Shown one piece after another: positions 14,534-20,463 of a stretch of DNA of 20,463 nucleotides. The stretch comes from Flavobacteriales bacterium UBA1531. Its GTDB lineage: Bacteria; Bacteroidota; Bacteroidia; Flavobacteriales_D; Sanyastnellaceae. The translations under genes and the position numbers were made by a program. The DNA lies in assembly GCA_002323795.1 (NCBI GenBank), contig DCPZ01000054.1:1-20463 (forward strand). Reading direction: 5' to 3'. The notes below the pieces were generated by a model. It was not told where the DNA came from. It saw only the letters and a list, made by a program, of their open reading frames with translations, and ran no database searches. How positions within the stretch are numbered: position 1 is the stretch's first letter; each line of letters begins with the position of its first letter.

Positions 14534-15036
14534 GATTGAATCGTTTTGCCGGGATTTCGTTTCATCTCCATGGAGCGTTTCGCTTCCTGCCAATACTTCG
14601 GAGGCACAAACAACATTCCGAAGCATTCGCCATCTTCTTTGGTGAGATGTTTGTGATGCACTTTATGTGCTTTGCGGATGGCCATGAAGTAGGTGTTTTC
14701 AGTTCGCTTGAACCACTTGAATCGTCGGTGAATGAAAACATCATGCACCAAAAAATACGCCAACCCATAAGCTGCGATTCCCGTACCGATCCATACACGA
14801 AAGTCTCCGCCGGCCATCGATCCGGTCACAAAGCACCAGGCACTTGGAATGGCGAATATCAAGAAGAATGCGTCATTCTTCTCGAAGAATCCAGGCTCGT
14901 GCACATGGTGATCGGCATGAAAGAACCACATGATACCGTGCATCAGGTGTTTATGGGCAAACCACGCAACCCCCTCCATGCCAATGAAGGTGCCAATCAC
15001 AATGCTAGCAGCTGAAATGAAATTTATCGCGTCCAT
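14530..15036 (-). CDS. crtZ: Beta-carotene 3-hydroxylase (CrtZ)
   Basis: CrtZ is a non-haem di-iron membrane hydroxylase that adds a 3-hydroxyl to beta rings. All four histidine motifs are present in order: HKHLMH (28-33), HADHH (40-44), HDVFIH (98-103) and HKVHH (124-128), in a 168-residue protein of the normal length with hydrophobic helices between them. ATG 15036 was chosen because MDAINFIS starts just before the first helix; an upstream TTG at 15045 is the only alternative. It overlaps the 3' end of cruF by 13 bases and shares ATGA with crtYcd, so expression is tightly coupled. With CrtYcd it would make a 3-hydroxy-beta ring, as in saproxanthin, myxol or zeaxanthin. Confidence 0.95.
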   Translation of the reverse strand: MDAINFISAASIVIGTFIGMEGVAWFAHKHLMHGIMWFFHADHHVHEPGFFEKNDAFFLIFAIPSAWCFVTGSMAGGDFRVWIGTGIAAYGLAYFLVHDVFIHRRFKWFKRTENTYFMAIRKAHKVHHKHLTKEDGECFGMLFVPPKYWQEAKRSMEMKRNPGKTIQS

Positions 15037-15683
15037 GGAAACCAATTCAAAAACAAGAAGAAGAATACAAAGATGGCAACAAGTAATCCGGCTCCGATGT
15101 TTTTACCTTTTTTGTGCGGGAGCAGATGGAAGGCAAAAGCCACGAACCACCAAGTAGCGTAGTTGCTCCAAGGAACATCGACGGAGTCCCAAGCCCACCA
15201 ACCGGCTCGAATGGCGACAGGTTCGATCAAACCGTCCAAAGCCGTCATTAAGGAGGCCGCCACTAATGCCCTTACTATAAGGGCCAGTGCATTGTTTTTG
15301 AGTTTGAACCAACGCTTCATGATGCGATCTGACCAGTGGCCAAACCCAAGCAGCGACATCCACCAGAGTGCTCCCAGGATCAAGGGGACTCCAGCCAATT
15401 TCATTCCCAAAATATCTCCGTAGGCGTACGCACCAAAGAGCACTCCTGTCTGCACACCAATGATTTCAACTAGTAAGCCACCAGCAATTGCAGCAAGCCA
15501 AGTCCAATGGCGGTCTTCCCAGTCCATCCATGCAGCAAGAATTCCATTCACGAGGAGGTTGGAAGCTGTAAAATCCAAGAAGAATTTACCATGCCCAGCC
15601 AAAATACCCACGACACCAACGCCATGTAAAATGAGCATGATTCGCGGAATCCAATTCCGCTCGAAGCTGTTGATTTGATTCAT
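15024..15683 (-). CDS. cruF: Carotenoid 1,2-hydratase, CruF-like membrane protein
   Basis: This is a 219-residue polytopic membrane protein of the CruF/DUF422 carotenoid biosynthesis family. CruF adds water across the C1-C2 double bond of a psi end group, giving the 1-hydroxy group of myxol- and deinoxanthin-type pigments. Family landmarks are GVQTGVLFGAYAYGD (76-90), GVPLILGALWWM (98-109), an acidic LDGLIEP segment (149-155) and GWWAWD followed by VPWSNYATWW (161-179). ATG 15683 was chosen: it overlaps the upstream crtD-like stop as ATGA and MNQINSFERN fits before the first helix; the open frame reaching 16049 would run across crtD. A position between a CrtD-type desaturase and CrtZ supports the call. 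Other members of the broad family lack proven activity. Confidence 0.85.
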   Translation of the reverse strand: MNQINSFERNWIPRIMLILHGVGVVGILAGHGKFFLDFTASNLLVNGILAAWMDWEDRHWTWLAAIAGGLLVEIIGVQTGVLFGAYAYGDILGMKLAGVPLILGALWWMSLLGFGHWSDRIMKRWFKLKNNALALIVRALVAASLMTALDGLIEPVAIRAGWWAWDSVDVPWSNYATWWFVAFAFHLLPHKKGKNIGAGLLVAIFVFFFLFLNWFPWTR

Positions 15684-17179
15684 GAATGAGAATCGGTGAG
15701 TTCTGTCGCAATTCGTGCGCTCAACAAACATAAGGGGATGCCGCCACCCGGGTGCACGCTTCCGCCACAAAAGTAAAGGCCTTTGAGCTGATTCGACCGA
15801 TTGCGATGCCTCAAAAAAGCAGCCATCATACTGTTTGAGCTCGCGCCATAAAGCGCGCCACGCCAGGAGCTGGTGCGGTCTTGGATTCCTTGAGGAGTCA
15901 GGGTGAATTCGGAATCGATGAGGGGTTCGATGTCGGCCCCAAGGGTGCGTTGGATCTTGGCAAGCACTTGTTGTCGAATCGCTGGAATCATCGATTCGAC
16001 CCGTTCCGGATTCGCCCCCACATTCACCATGACAAACCAGTTTTCGCAACCCTGAGGCGCATCATCTGGTTTGATTTTGGACGAAATATTGATGTAAACC
16101 GTGGGGTCTTCTCCGGGACCATCTGTTTTGTCGATGGCTTCAAATTCTCCCTTGTAATTCTTGCTGAATAAAATATTGTGCAGATGCAATTTGGGGTGTT
16201 CACCTTTGACTCCCCAATAAAAGATGACACCGCTTGTGGATCGCTCTTGGCTGAGGATTTTTTCGGGAGCAACTAAGTCTGGAAGCAGCTGCCGGTAGGT
16301 CGGATGTACATCCGAATTGGACATCACAAGATCAGCTCGAACGATGTTACCATTTCCATTTTCCAGAACGATGCCCTTTATTTTTCCCGATTCGTGCACG
16401 ATGCGTTTCACGGGTTCGTTGCAATTGATTTCAACTCCGAGGGACTCAGCAAGAGCTACAAGGTGCTTTGTGATTCCGTGCATGCCTCCCTGGGGGAAAT
16501 GTGTGCCCATGCCATGCTCAAGGTGCGGAATAACGTGCAACATTGCCGGTGCGCGATGCGGATCAGAACCATTGTAGGTGGCGTAGCGATCGAATAGCTG
16601 CACCAAGTGAGGTTCTTTCAGTCGCTTGCGATTCCAACGATGCAACGTCCCGAACCAAGGCAATCGGTGCACAAACGGTAGCACGGCGCTCCAAGCTGAT
16701 TTGCCTGCGCCTCGCCACTCGTGAAGGCTTTGTTCGAGGAAGATTTGACGGGTGGCCTCAAAACTCCGTCCACTGTGTTTGATATGCGATTCCAGATTTG
16801 CAGCATCTCCACCAAAGGCCTCTTTAGCGCTACGAACGAATTTCGTTCGTTCGGACCAAGCCACGAGGGATTTCCCATCTTCCCAGAAGTAATGGGTAGA
16901 ACGATCCAATGTTTCATGGGTAAATGGATCAGGCAAGGAAACATCGGGGCAATGTTCTTTTGCAAAATTATCCAAGTCTTGCATCAGTTGTGGCCAGGTA
17001 AATAAAGAAGGGCCGAGGTCAAAACGGTATCCGTTTTGCCATCGCTCGCGAAGTTTTCCGCCTGGTGCTTCTGCAGCTTCAAAAAGCCTGACATCCCAGC
17101 CTTTCGCTGCCAAGCGAACGGATGCGGCCAGTCCTGCGATGCCGGCCCCGATGACGATGGCTTGGCGGTTTTGTTTCAA
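15680..17179 (-). CDS. crtD: CrtD-like 1-hydroxycarotenoid 3,4-desaturase
   Basis: This 499-residue FAD-dependent carotenoid desaturase begins with a dinucleotide-binding motif, VIGAGIAGLAAS (9-20), then FEAAEAPGGKL. It differs from the CrtI copy upstream: RYATYNGSDPHRAPAMLHVI in the middle and YFCGGSVHPGGGIPLCLLS (469-487) at the end are typical of CrtD/methoxyneurosporene-type desaturases, where CrtI has a TGQ-x-PGPG-type ending. CrtD introduces the 3,4 double bond beside a 1-hydroxy end made by CruF or CrtC. The start is a TTG at 17179, 2 bases after the idi stop; no ATG is available before the FAD motif, so a weak start codon is probable. Assignment to CrtD over a second CrtI is fairly secure; exact substrate is inferred. 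Confidence 0.87.
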   Translation of the reverse strand: MKQNRQAIVIGAGIAGLAASVRLAAKGWDVRLFEAAEAPGGKLRERWQNGYRFDLGPSLFTWPQLMQDLDNFAKEHCPDVSLPDPFTHETLDRSTHYFWEDGKSLVAWSERTKFVRSAKEAFGGDAANLESHIKHSGRSFEATRQIFLEQSLHEWRGAGKSAWSAVLPFVHRLPWFGTLHRWNRKRLKEPHLVQLFDRYATYNGSDPHRAPAMLHVIPHLEHGMGTHFPQGGMHGITKHLVALAESLGVEINCNEPVKRIVHESGKIKGIVLENGNGNIVRADLVMSNSDVHPTYRQLLPDLVAPEKILSQERSTSGVIFYWGVKGEHPKLHLHNILFSKNYKGEFEAIDKTDGPGEDPTVYINISSKIKPDDAPQGCENWFVMVNVGANPERVESMIPAIRQQVLAKIQRTLGADIEPLIDSEFTLTPQGIQDRTSSWRGALYGASSNSMMAAFLRHRNRSNQLKGLYFCGGSVHPGGGIPLCLLSARIATELTDSHS

Positions 17180-17181
17180 GG

Positions 17182-17763
17182 TTATGCAGTTTGTTGAAGT
17201 GCGGCCAACTTGTCTTTGACTTGCTCATAGCAAATCCGAAACCATACGGTGAAGTGTTCAGGGTACGCTTTCATTTCAAACTCGAGTGCTTGGGTACTGA
17301 TGTATCGATAGCCCGCCACTTCATTCCGATTGATTTTGGGCATCTGATCTGAATAACCCACGCAAACATGGTCCAATTCGTGTTCAATCAAAGAATTTGA
17401 GAATTCACTCCTATAGATGAAGTGAAACAGTGGTTTTGCCTGACAGTAAAATCCCATTTCTTCCTGAAGTCTTCGGGTGGCAGCCATGGCTGCAGTCTCA
17501 CCTTTTCGTGGATGACTGCAACAAGCATTGGTCCACAATCCACCGCTATGGTATTTTTCATGTGCACGCTGTTGCAGAAGCCATTCGCCTTTGCTGTTGA
17601 AAATGAAAAATGAGAATGCACGGTGCAGAGCACCTTTGCGGTGGGCTTCCATTTTTTCCATGAGGCCCGTTTCTTGGTCACGAGGATTGACTAAAACCAC
17701 CATGTCGTTGATGGCATGCATCGCTTCGCCCGTGTACGAGGAACTGTCGTTGGATATGGTCAT
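17182..17763 (-). CDS. idi: Isopentenyl-diphosphate delta-isomerase, type I (Nudix)
   Basis: Type I Idi interconverts IPP and DMAPP, supplying both C5 units for GGPP. The 193-residue Nudix protein shows LHRAFSFFIFNSKGEWLLQQ (46-65), TNACCSHPRKGE (78-89) with the catalytic cysteine at C82, a diverged Nudix box ending RRLQEEMGF (97-105) and EHELDHV (127-133) with the catalytic/metal glutamate E129. ATG 17763 lies one base after the preceding stop; an ATG at 17721 (MHAINDMVVLV) is closer to the usual N-terminus and is an alternative. An idi placed inside the carotenoid operon suggests raised precursor flow when pigment is made. Confidence 0.94.
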   Translation of the reverse strand: MTISNDSSSYTGEAMHAINDMVVLVNPRDQETGLMEKMEAHRKGALHRAFSFFIFNSKGEWLLQQRAHEKYHSGGLWTNACCSHPRKGETAAMAATRRLQEEMGFYCQAKPLFHFIYRSEFSNSLIEHELDHVCVGYSDQMPKINRNEVAGYRYISTQALEFEMKAYPEHFTVWFRICYEQVKDKLAALQQTA

Positions 17764-17764
17764 G

Positions 17765-18280
17765 TCAAAGCTGATTTAGGAAGTCTGCAACAAACGATTC
17801 ATACTTTGGGCGATCAGACCAGTGCGCATTGGAAAGTGCCTCTCTGACTACCTCGGCATCCTCGGCCATTTCGTTGTTGTATTCGAGCAGTTTCGGGATG
17901 CTGAACTGCACAGAGAGCCTGAAAAACCTCAGGTCAGGATCAAGTGGAAGTTGCACAATAGCGTCTTCCAATTGGGGTTTCCAAGTTTGAAATTGATTCA
18001 ATTTGTCCATTGGGTTCCACATGGATTCTGCTAGCATCAACTGAGCGGTAGACTTCATGCCAAGCCCAATCGGAGACCCTGGATGTTCTGCAATGAACCC
18101 CATGGCCATGGAATCAAACTCCAAGACAACAGCCTGGGAACCTGGATCTAAGCAAGCAAGTCGGTAATAGTCCAAGACAGAAAAAATCTCTCCTCGGATT
18201 GCGATATGTTCATTTGTTTGACCATGGAACTCCCCAAAAGTGACAAACGAGATCAACCATACAATTGCCCACCTTTTCAT
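17765..18280 (-). CDS. Conserved secreted protein of unknown function within the carotenoid operon
   Basis: The 171-residue product starts MKRWAIVWLISFVTFGEFHG, a signal peptide (ATG 18280, one base after the crtB stop; the longer open frame to 18379 would lie inside crtB). The mature part appears all-helical, with A-V-V-L-E-F-D-S-M-A-M-G-F-I-A, IGLGMKSTAQLMLAESMWNP and LPLDPDLRFFRLSVQFSIP, the last a tyrosine/leucine-rich helix pattern. I recall similar secreted proteins of unknown role beside crtB or crtZ in flavobacterial carotenoid clusters, with the same L-R-F-x-R-L-x-V-Q-x-x-x-P-x-L segment. No catalytic motif is seen. A periplasmic or outer-membrane-facing accessory role linked to pigment is plausible, but is inference from context only. 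Confidence 0.8.
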   Translation of the reverse strand: MKRWAIVWLISFVTFGEFHGQTNEHIAIRGEIFSVLDYYRLACLDPGSQAVVLEFDSMAMGFIAEHPGSPIGLGMKSTAQLMLAESMWNPMDKLNQFQTWKPQLEDAIVQLPLDPDLRFFRLSVQFSIPKLLEYNNEMAEDAEVVREALSNAHWSDRPKYESFVADFLNQL

Positions 18281-18281
18281 G

Positions 18282-19124
18282 TCAGAGCATATTAAAACTG
18301 TGTCGTAAGTAAGACCCAACGAAGAGTGTGGCTTTTCGTGTATTCGGAATGCGAATGCGTTCCTCCATGATACGCTCACTCGGTAGACTCCTGATTTTCT
18401 GGAAAAGTCTTAGGTAGTAGATGTAAGCGATGTAAACTCCGAGCCTGCAGCTTCGGGGCAATTGAATGATGCCTTTATAAGCTTCTTGGAAATCGGCTTC
18501 GATTTCGTCTTCAATGAGCTGTTTTGTTTGCTCGTCAAACTGGCTCATGTCCAGGTTTGGGAAATATGACCGACCCATTTCTTCATAATCGGCTTTAAGG
18601 TCTCGGAGGAAATTGATTTTTTGAAATGCGGCCCCGAGACGCTCAGCAAAGGGTCGGAGTCGATCGTATTCGGTTTGGTTCCCTCCGACAAATACTTTCA
18701 AGCACATCAAACCAACAACTTCTGCTGAGCCCACGATGTATTGTTCGAAGTGCTTCCGATCATAATCGGCTCGGTTGAGGTCCCACTCCATGCTTTGAAG
18801 AAACAAATTGACATGCTCCTTATCAAGTGAATATTTGTTGTAAACCTTCTGGAAGGCGTGAAGAATCGGATTGAGGCTGATGCCCTCTTTCAGCGCAAGG
18901 TCGGTGTCCTTTTTGAAGCGATCGAACAACACAGCTTTATCAGTATGATGAAAGGTGTCAACGATTTCGTCTGCGAAGCGCACGTATCCATAAATCGAAT
19001 AAATCGGCTCTCGGAGTGGTTTGCCTAAAAATCGGATGCCGAGGGAAAAAGAGGTGCTGTATGCTTTTGTGGTCAGCACGCTGCACTCCGCGCACACTCG
19101 ATCATATAGTTTCAAAGCATCCAT
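18282..19124 (-). CDS. crtB: Phytoene synthase
   Basis: Phytoene synthase joins two GGPP molecules head to head to make phytoene, the first committed carotenoid step, on the membrane surface. The 280-residue protein has both aspartate-rich motifs of the squalene/phytoene synthase fold: DEIVD (52-56) within YGYVRFADEIVD and D175-L-K-A-D179 within NFLRDLKADYEEMGRSYFP, with AYSTSFSLG (21-29) near the start and VGSAEVVGLMCL (131-142) between. It matches CrtB rather than squalene synthase by its operon partners, although the two cannot be split on motifs alone. The start ATG 19124 is 31 bases after the crtI stop. No crtE is seen in the window. Confidence 0.96.
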   Translation of the reverse strand: MDALKLYDRVCAECSVLTTKAYSTSFSLGIRFLGKPLREPIYSIYGYVRFADEIVDTFHHTDKAVLFDRFKKDTDLALKEGISLNPILHAFQKVYNKYSLDKEHVNLFLQSMEWDLNRADYDRKHFEQYIVGSAEVVGLMCLKVFVGGNQTEYDRLRPFAERLGAAFQKINFLRDLKADYEEMGRSYFPNLDMSQFDEQTKQLIEDEIEADFQEAYKGIIQLPRSCRLGVYIAYIYYLRLFQKIRSLPSERIMEERIRIPNTRKATLFVGSYLRHSFNML

Positions 19125-19155
19125 TTGAAGTTAACCAATGTAAGACACTTTTGGT

Positions 19156-20463
19156 TCAATTCATTTCGTTCGCGTGGACTTTCATCCACTGGTGCGCCTC
19201 CATTCCAGCTACTTCCCCGCTGATCAGGCTCGGAGGCACTCCGGGGCCGGGTGTCGTCAATTGACCCGTGAAGTATAGACCCGGTAGTTTACTCTTCATT
19301 TTGGGCTTCCAAAATGCGGTCTGTTTCAATGTGTTGGCGAGTCCATAGGCGTTCCCTTTGAAAGCGCGGTAGTCCTCTTGAAATTCTCGATGGGCGAACC
19401 CTCGCTTGTAGACGATGTGAGGGCGGATATCCATTCCGATTTGCCGTTCGAGGCGATCACACATTTCATCAAAATATGCTTCGCGTTGTCCAGGTTTTTC
19501 ATCCAATCCCGGAGCTAACGGTATGAGGAAAAACAGGTTTTCACATCCGTCTGGTGCCACTCCGGAATCGGTGGTTGACGGCGCACTCACATAAAAAAGT
19601 GGATCTTCTGGCCAAGTCTGTGAATCGTAGATCGTCTCGGCATGGGGACCAAATGGTGTGTCGAAAAAGAGGTTGTGATGCTGGAGTTTGGGCACCTTGG
19701 TGTTGACACCAACATAAAAGAGCAATGAGCTTGGAGACATGACTCTTTTGTCCCAGTACTCTTCGTCGTATCGGCGCCATTTTGCAGGCAAAAGTGTTTG
19801 TTCAACGTGATGATAGTCGGCACCGGCAATGACCGTTTTGGCTTTGAGGGTCTCTCCCGATTGCAAGCGGACTCCATTGACGGTTTTTCCGTTGTCCGTG
19901 ATTTGAGCCACATCGGCATTGCAAACAAATTCCACTCCAAGTTTTTTGGCGACCCGAACCATGGCCAATACAATCTCATGCATTCCGCCCATAGGATACC
20001 AAGTACCCAGAACGGTGTCTGCATAGTTCATTAGACTATACAGTGCAGGAGTTTTTTCAGGCTTTGCTCCTAAGAATAGCACTGGAAATTCAATGATTTG
20101 CAGCAGTCGTTCATCCGAGAAATAATTCCGAGCGTGTGCGCTGAAGCTCTTCAGCAATGTCAGCTTCGTTGATTGCTGTACGGTTTCCCACGTGGCGAAT
20201 TCCATCACGCTGTGTGCAGGTTTTCGGACGAAGTTATTCATACCAATTTCATACTTCACTTCCGCTTCATCCAAGAAGGATTGCAGCCTAGCGCCTGCTC
20301 CGGATTCCATGGAATCGAAGGTGGCTTTGAGCGTTTCCAAATCCGCGGAAATGTCGACTGGACCGTCTTTAAACCAGACTGTATAAGATGGATCTAGTCT
20401 GACCAAATCGAGTTCTTTATGAACATCGCTCCCAAATTTGGAGAAGTACGCTTCAAATACGTC
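19156..20463 (-). CDS. crtI: Phytoene desaturase CrtI (5' end outside window)
   Basis: CrtI is an FAD-dependent desaturase that converts phytoene to lycopene in several steps at the membrane. About 435 C-terminal residues are present; the frame is open to the last base of the window, so the FAD-binding N-terminus is missing by truncation, not by mutation. LVRLDPSYTVWF near the visible start, YPMGGMHEIV in the middle, KGNAYGLANTLKQTA, and the ending YFTGQLTTPGPGVPPSLISG are CrtI signatures, distinguishing it from the CrtD-like copy downstream. It is upstream of crtB in the same direction; crtIB order is common in Bacteroidota. The promoter of the operon, if it begins here, lies beyond the right edge. 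Confidence 0.95.
   Translation of the reverse strand, partial: DVFEAYFSKFGSDVHKELDLVRLDPSYTVWFKDGPVDISADLETLKATFDSMESGAGARLQSFLDEAEVKYEIGMNNFVRKPAHSVMEFATWETVQQSTKLTLLKSFSAHARNYFSDERLLQIIEFPVLFLGAKPEKTPALYSLMNYADTVLGTWYPMGGMHEIVLAMVRVAKKLGVEFVCNADVAQITDNGKTVNGVRLQSGETLKAKTVIAGADYHHVEQTLLPAKWRRYDEEYWDKRVMSPSSLLFYVGVNTKVPKLQHHNLFFDTPFGPHAETIYDSQTWPEDPLFYVSAPSTTDSGVAPDGCENLFFLIPLAPGLDEKPGQREAYFDEMCDRLERQIGMDIRPHIVYKRGFAHREFQEDYRAFKGNAYGLANTLKQTAFWKPKMKSKLPGLYFTGQLTTPGPGVPPSLISGEVAGMEAHQWMKVHANEMN

Noticed and set aside
14534..14626. N-terminal extension of CrtYcd
   Set aside because: It lies inside crtZ in another frame, is hydrophilic and lacks family features; the ATG at 14533 overlapping the crtZ stop is better.
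15684..16049. Long N-terminal extension of the CruF-like frame
   Set aside because: It runs antiparallel in pattern and in another frame through the crtD-like gene; the ATGA overlap at 15683 gives a natural start and a normal family length.
18281..18379. N-terminal extension of the secreted unknown protein
   Set aside because: It overlaps crtB and would bury the signal peptide that begins at 18280.

Overview
The window looks like chromosomal DNA from a member of Bacteroidota, probably Flavobacteriales-like. The reasons are an LptD-type outer-membrane protein with the C-terminus usual in that phylum, the long form of IspH, the order small membrane protein - mutL - rhomboid - rhomboid - membrane-anchored EEP phosphatase, a carotenoid operon with the fused cyclase CrtYcd plus CruF, and a TAnnTTTG-type promoter element. 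I cannot assign a genus. Coding density is high, and no gap without a gene exceeds about 300 bases. I see no rRNA, tRNA, CRISPR array, insertion sequence or phage gene.

Layout. At 1-624 (+) is the 3' end of an lptD-like gene. It converges on a minus-strand pair, ridA (842-1225) and a 54-residue membrane protein (659-823). A lone pabA/trpG-type amidotransferase (1276-1917, +) diverges from ridA and ends at a bidirectional hairpin. At 1980-5441 (-) lies a run of three lipoproteins: a TPR/CsgG-like protein, then an LPP20-like protein joined to it by an ATGA overlap, then a small LPP20-like protein. Diverging from these is a saccharopine-dehydrogenase-family gene (5552-6886, +) overlapped by an unknown 132-residue ORF. 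After a gap of about 200 bases (possibly holding a 30-residue membrane peptide) comes ispH (7477-8721), then a tightly packed plus-strand block: small membrane protein, mutL, two rhomboid proteases and an EEP-family protein (8764-13771).

The right third (13775-20463, -) is one overlapping carotenoid operon. In transcription order it carries crtI (5' end cut by the window edge), crtB, a conserved secreted protein of unknown role, idi, crtD-like, cruF-like, crtZ and crtYcd. The set predicts isomerisation of IPP/DMAPP, condensation to phytoene, desaturation to lycopene, hydration and 3,4-desaturation of one end, and cyclisation and 3-hydroxylation of the other. That is the route to monocyclic saproxanthin/myxol-type pigments. 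crtE (GGPP synthase) is not in the window. IspH, encoded on the other strand, supplies the C5 precursors.

Nothing here is clearly a new defence or mobile system. The most interesting leads are the unknown secreted protein inside the carotenoid operon, the three-lipoprotein CsgG/LPP20 operon, the altered metal-binding motif of MutL, and two small membrane ORFs.
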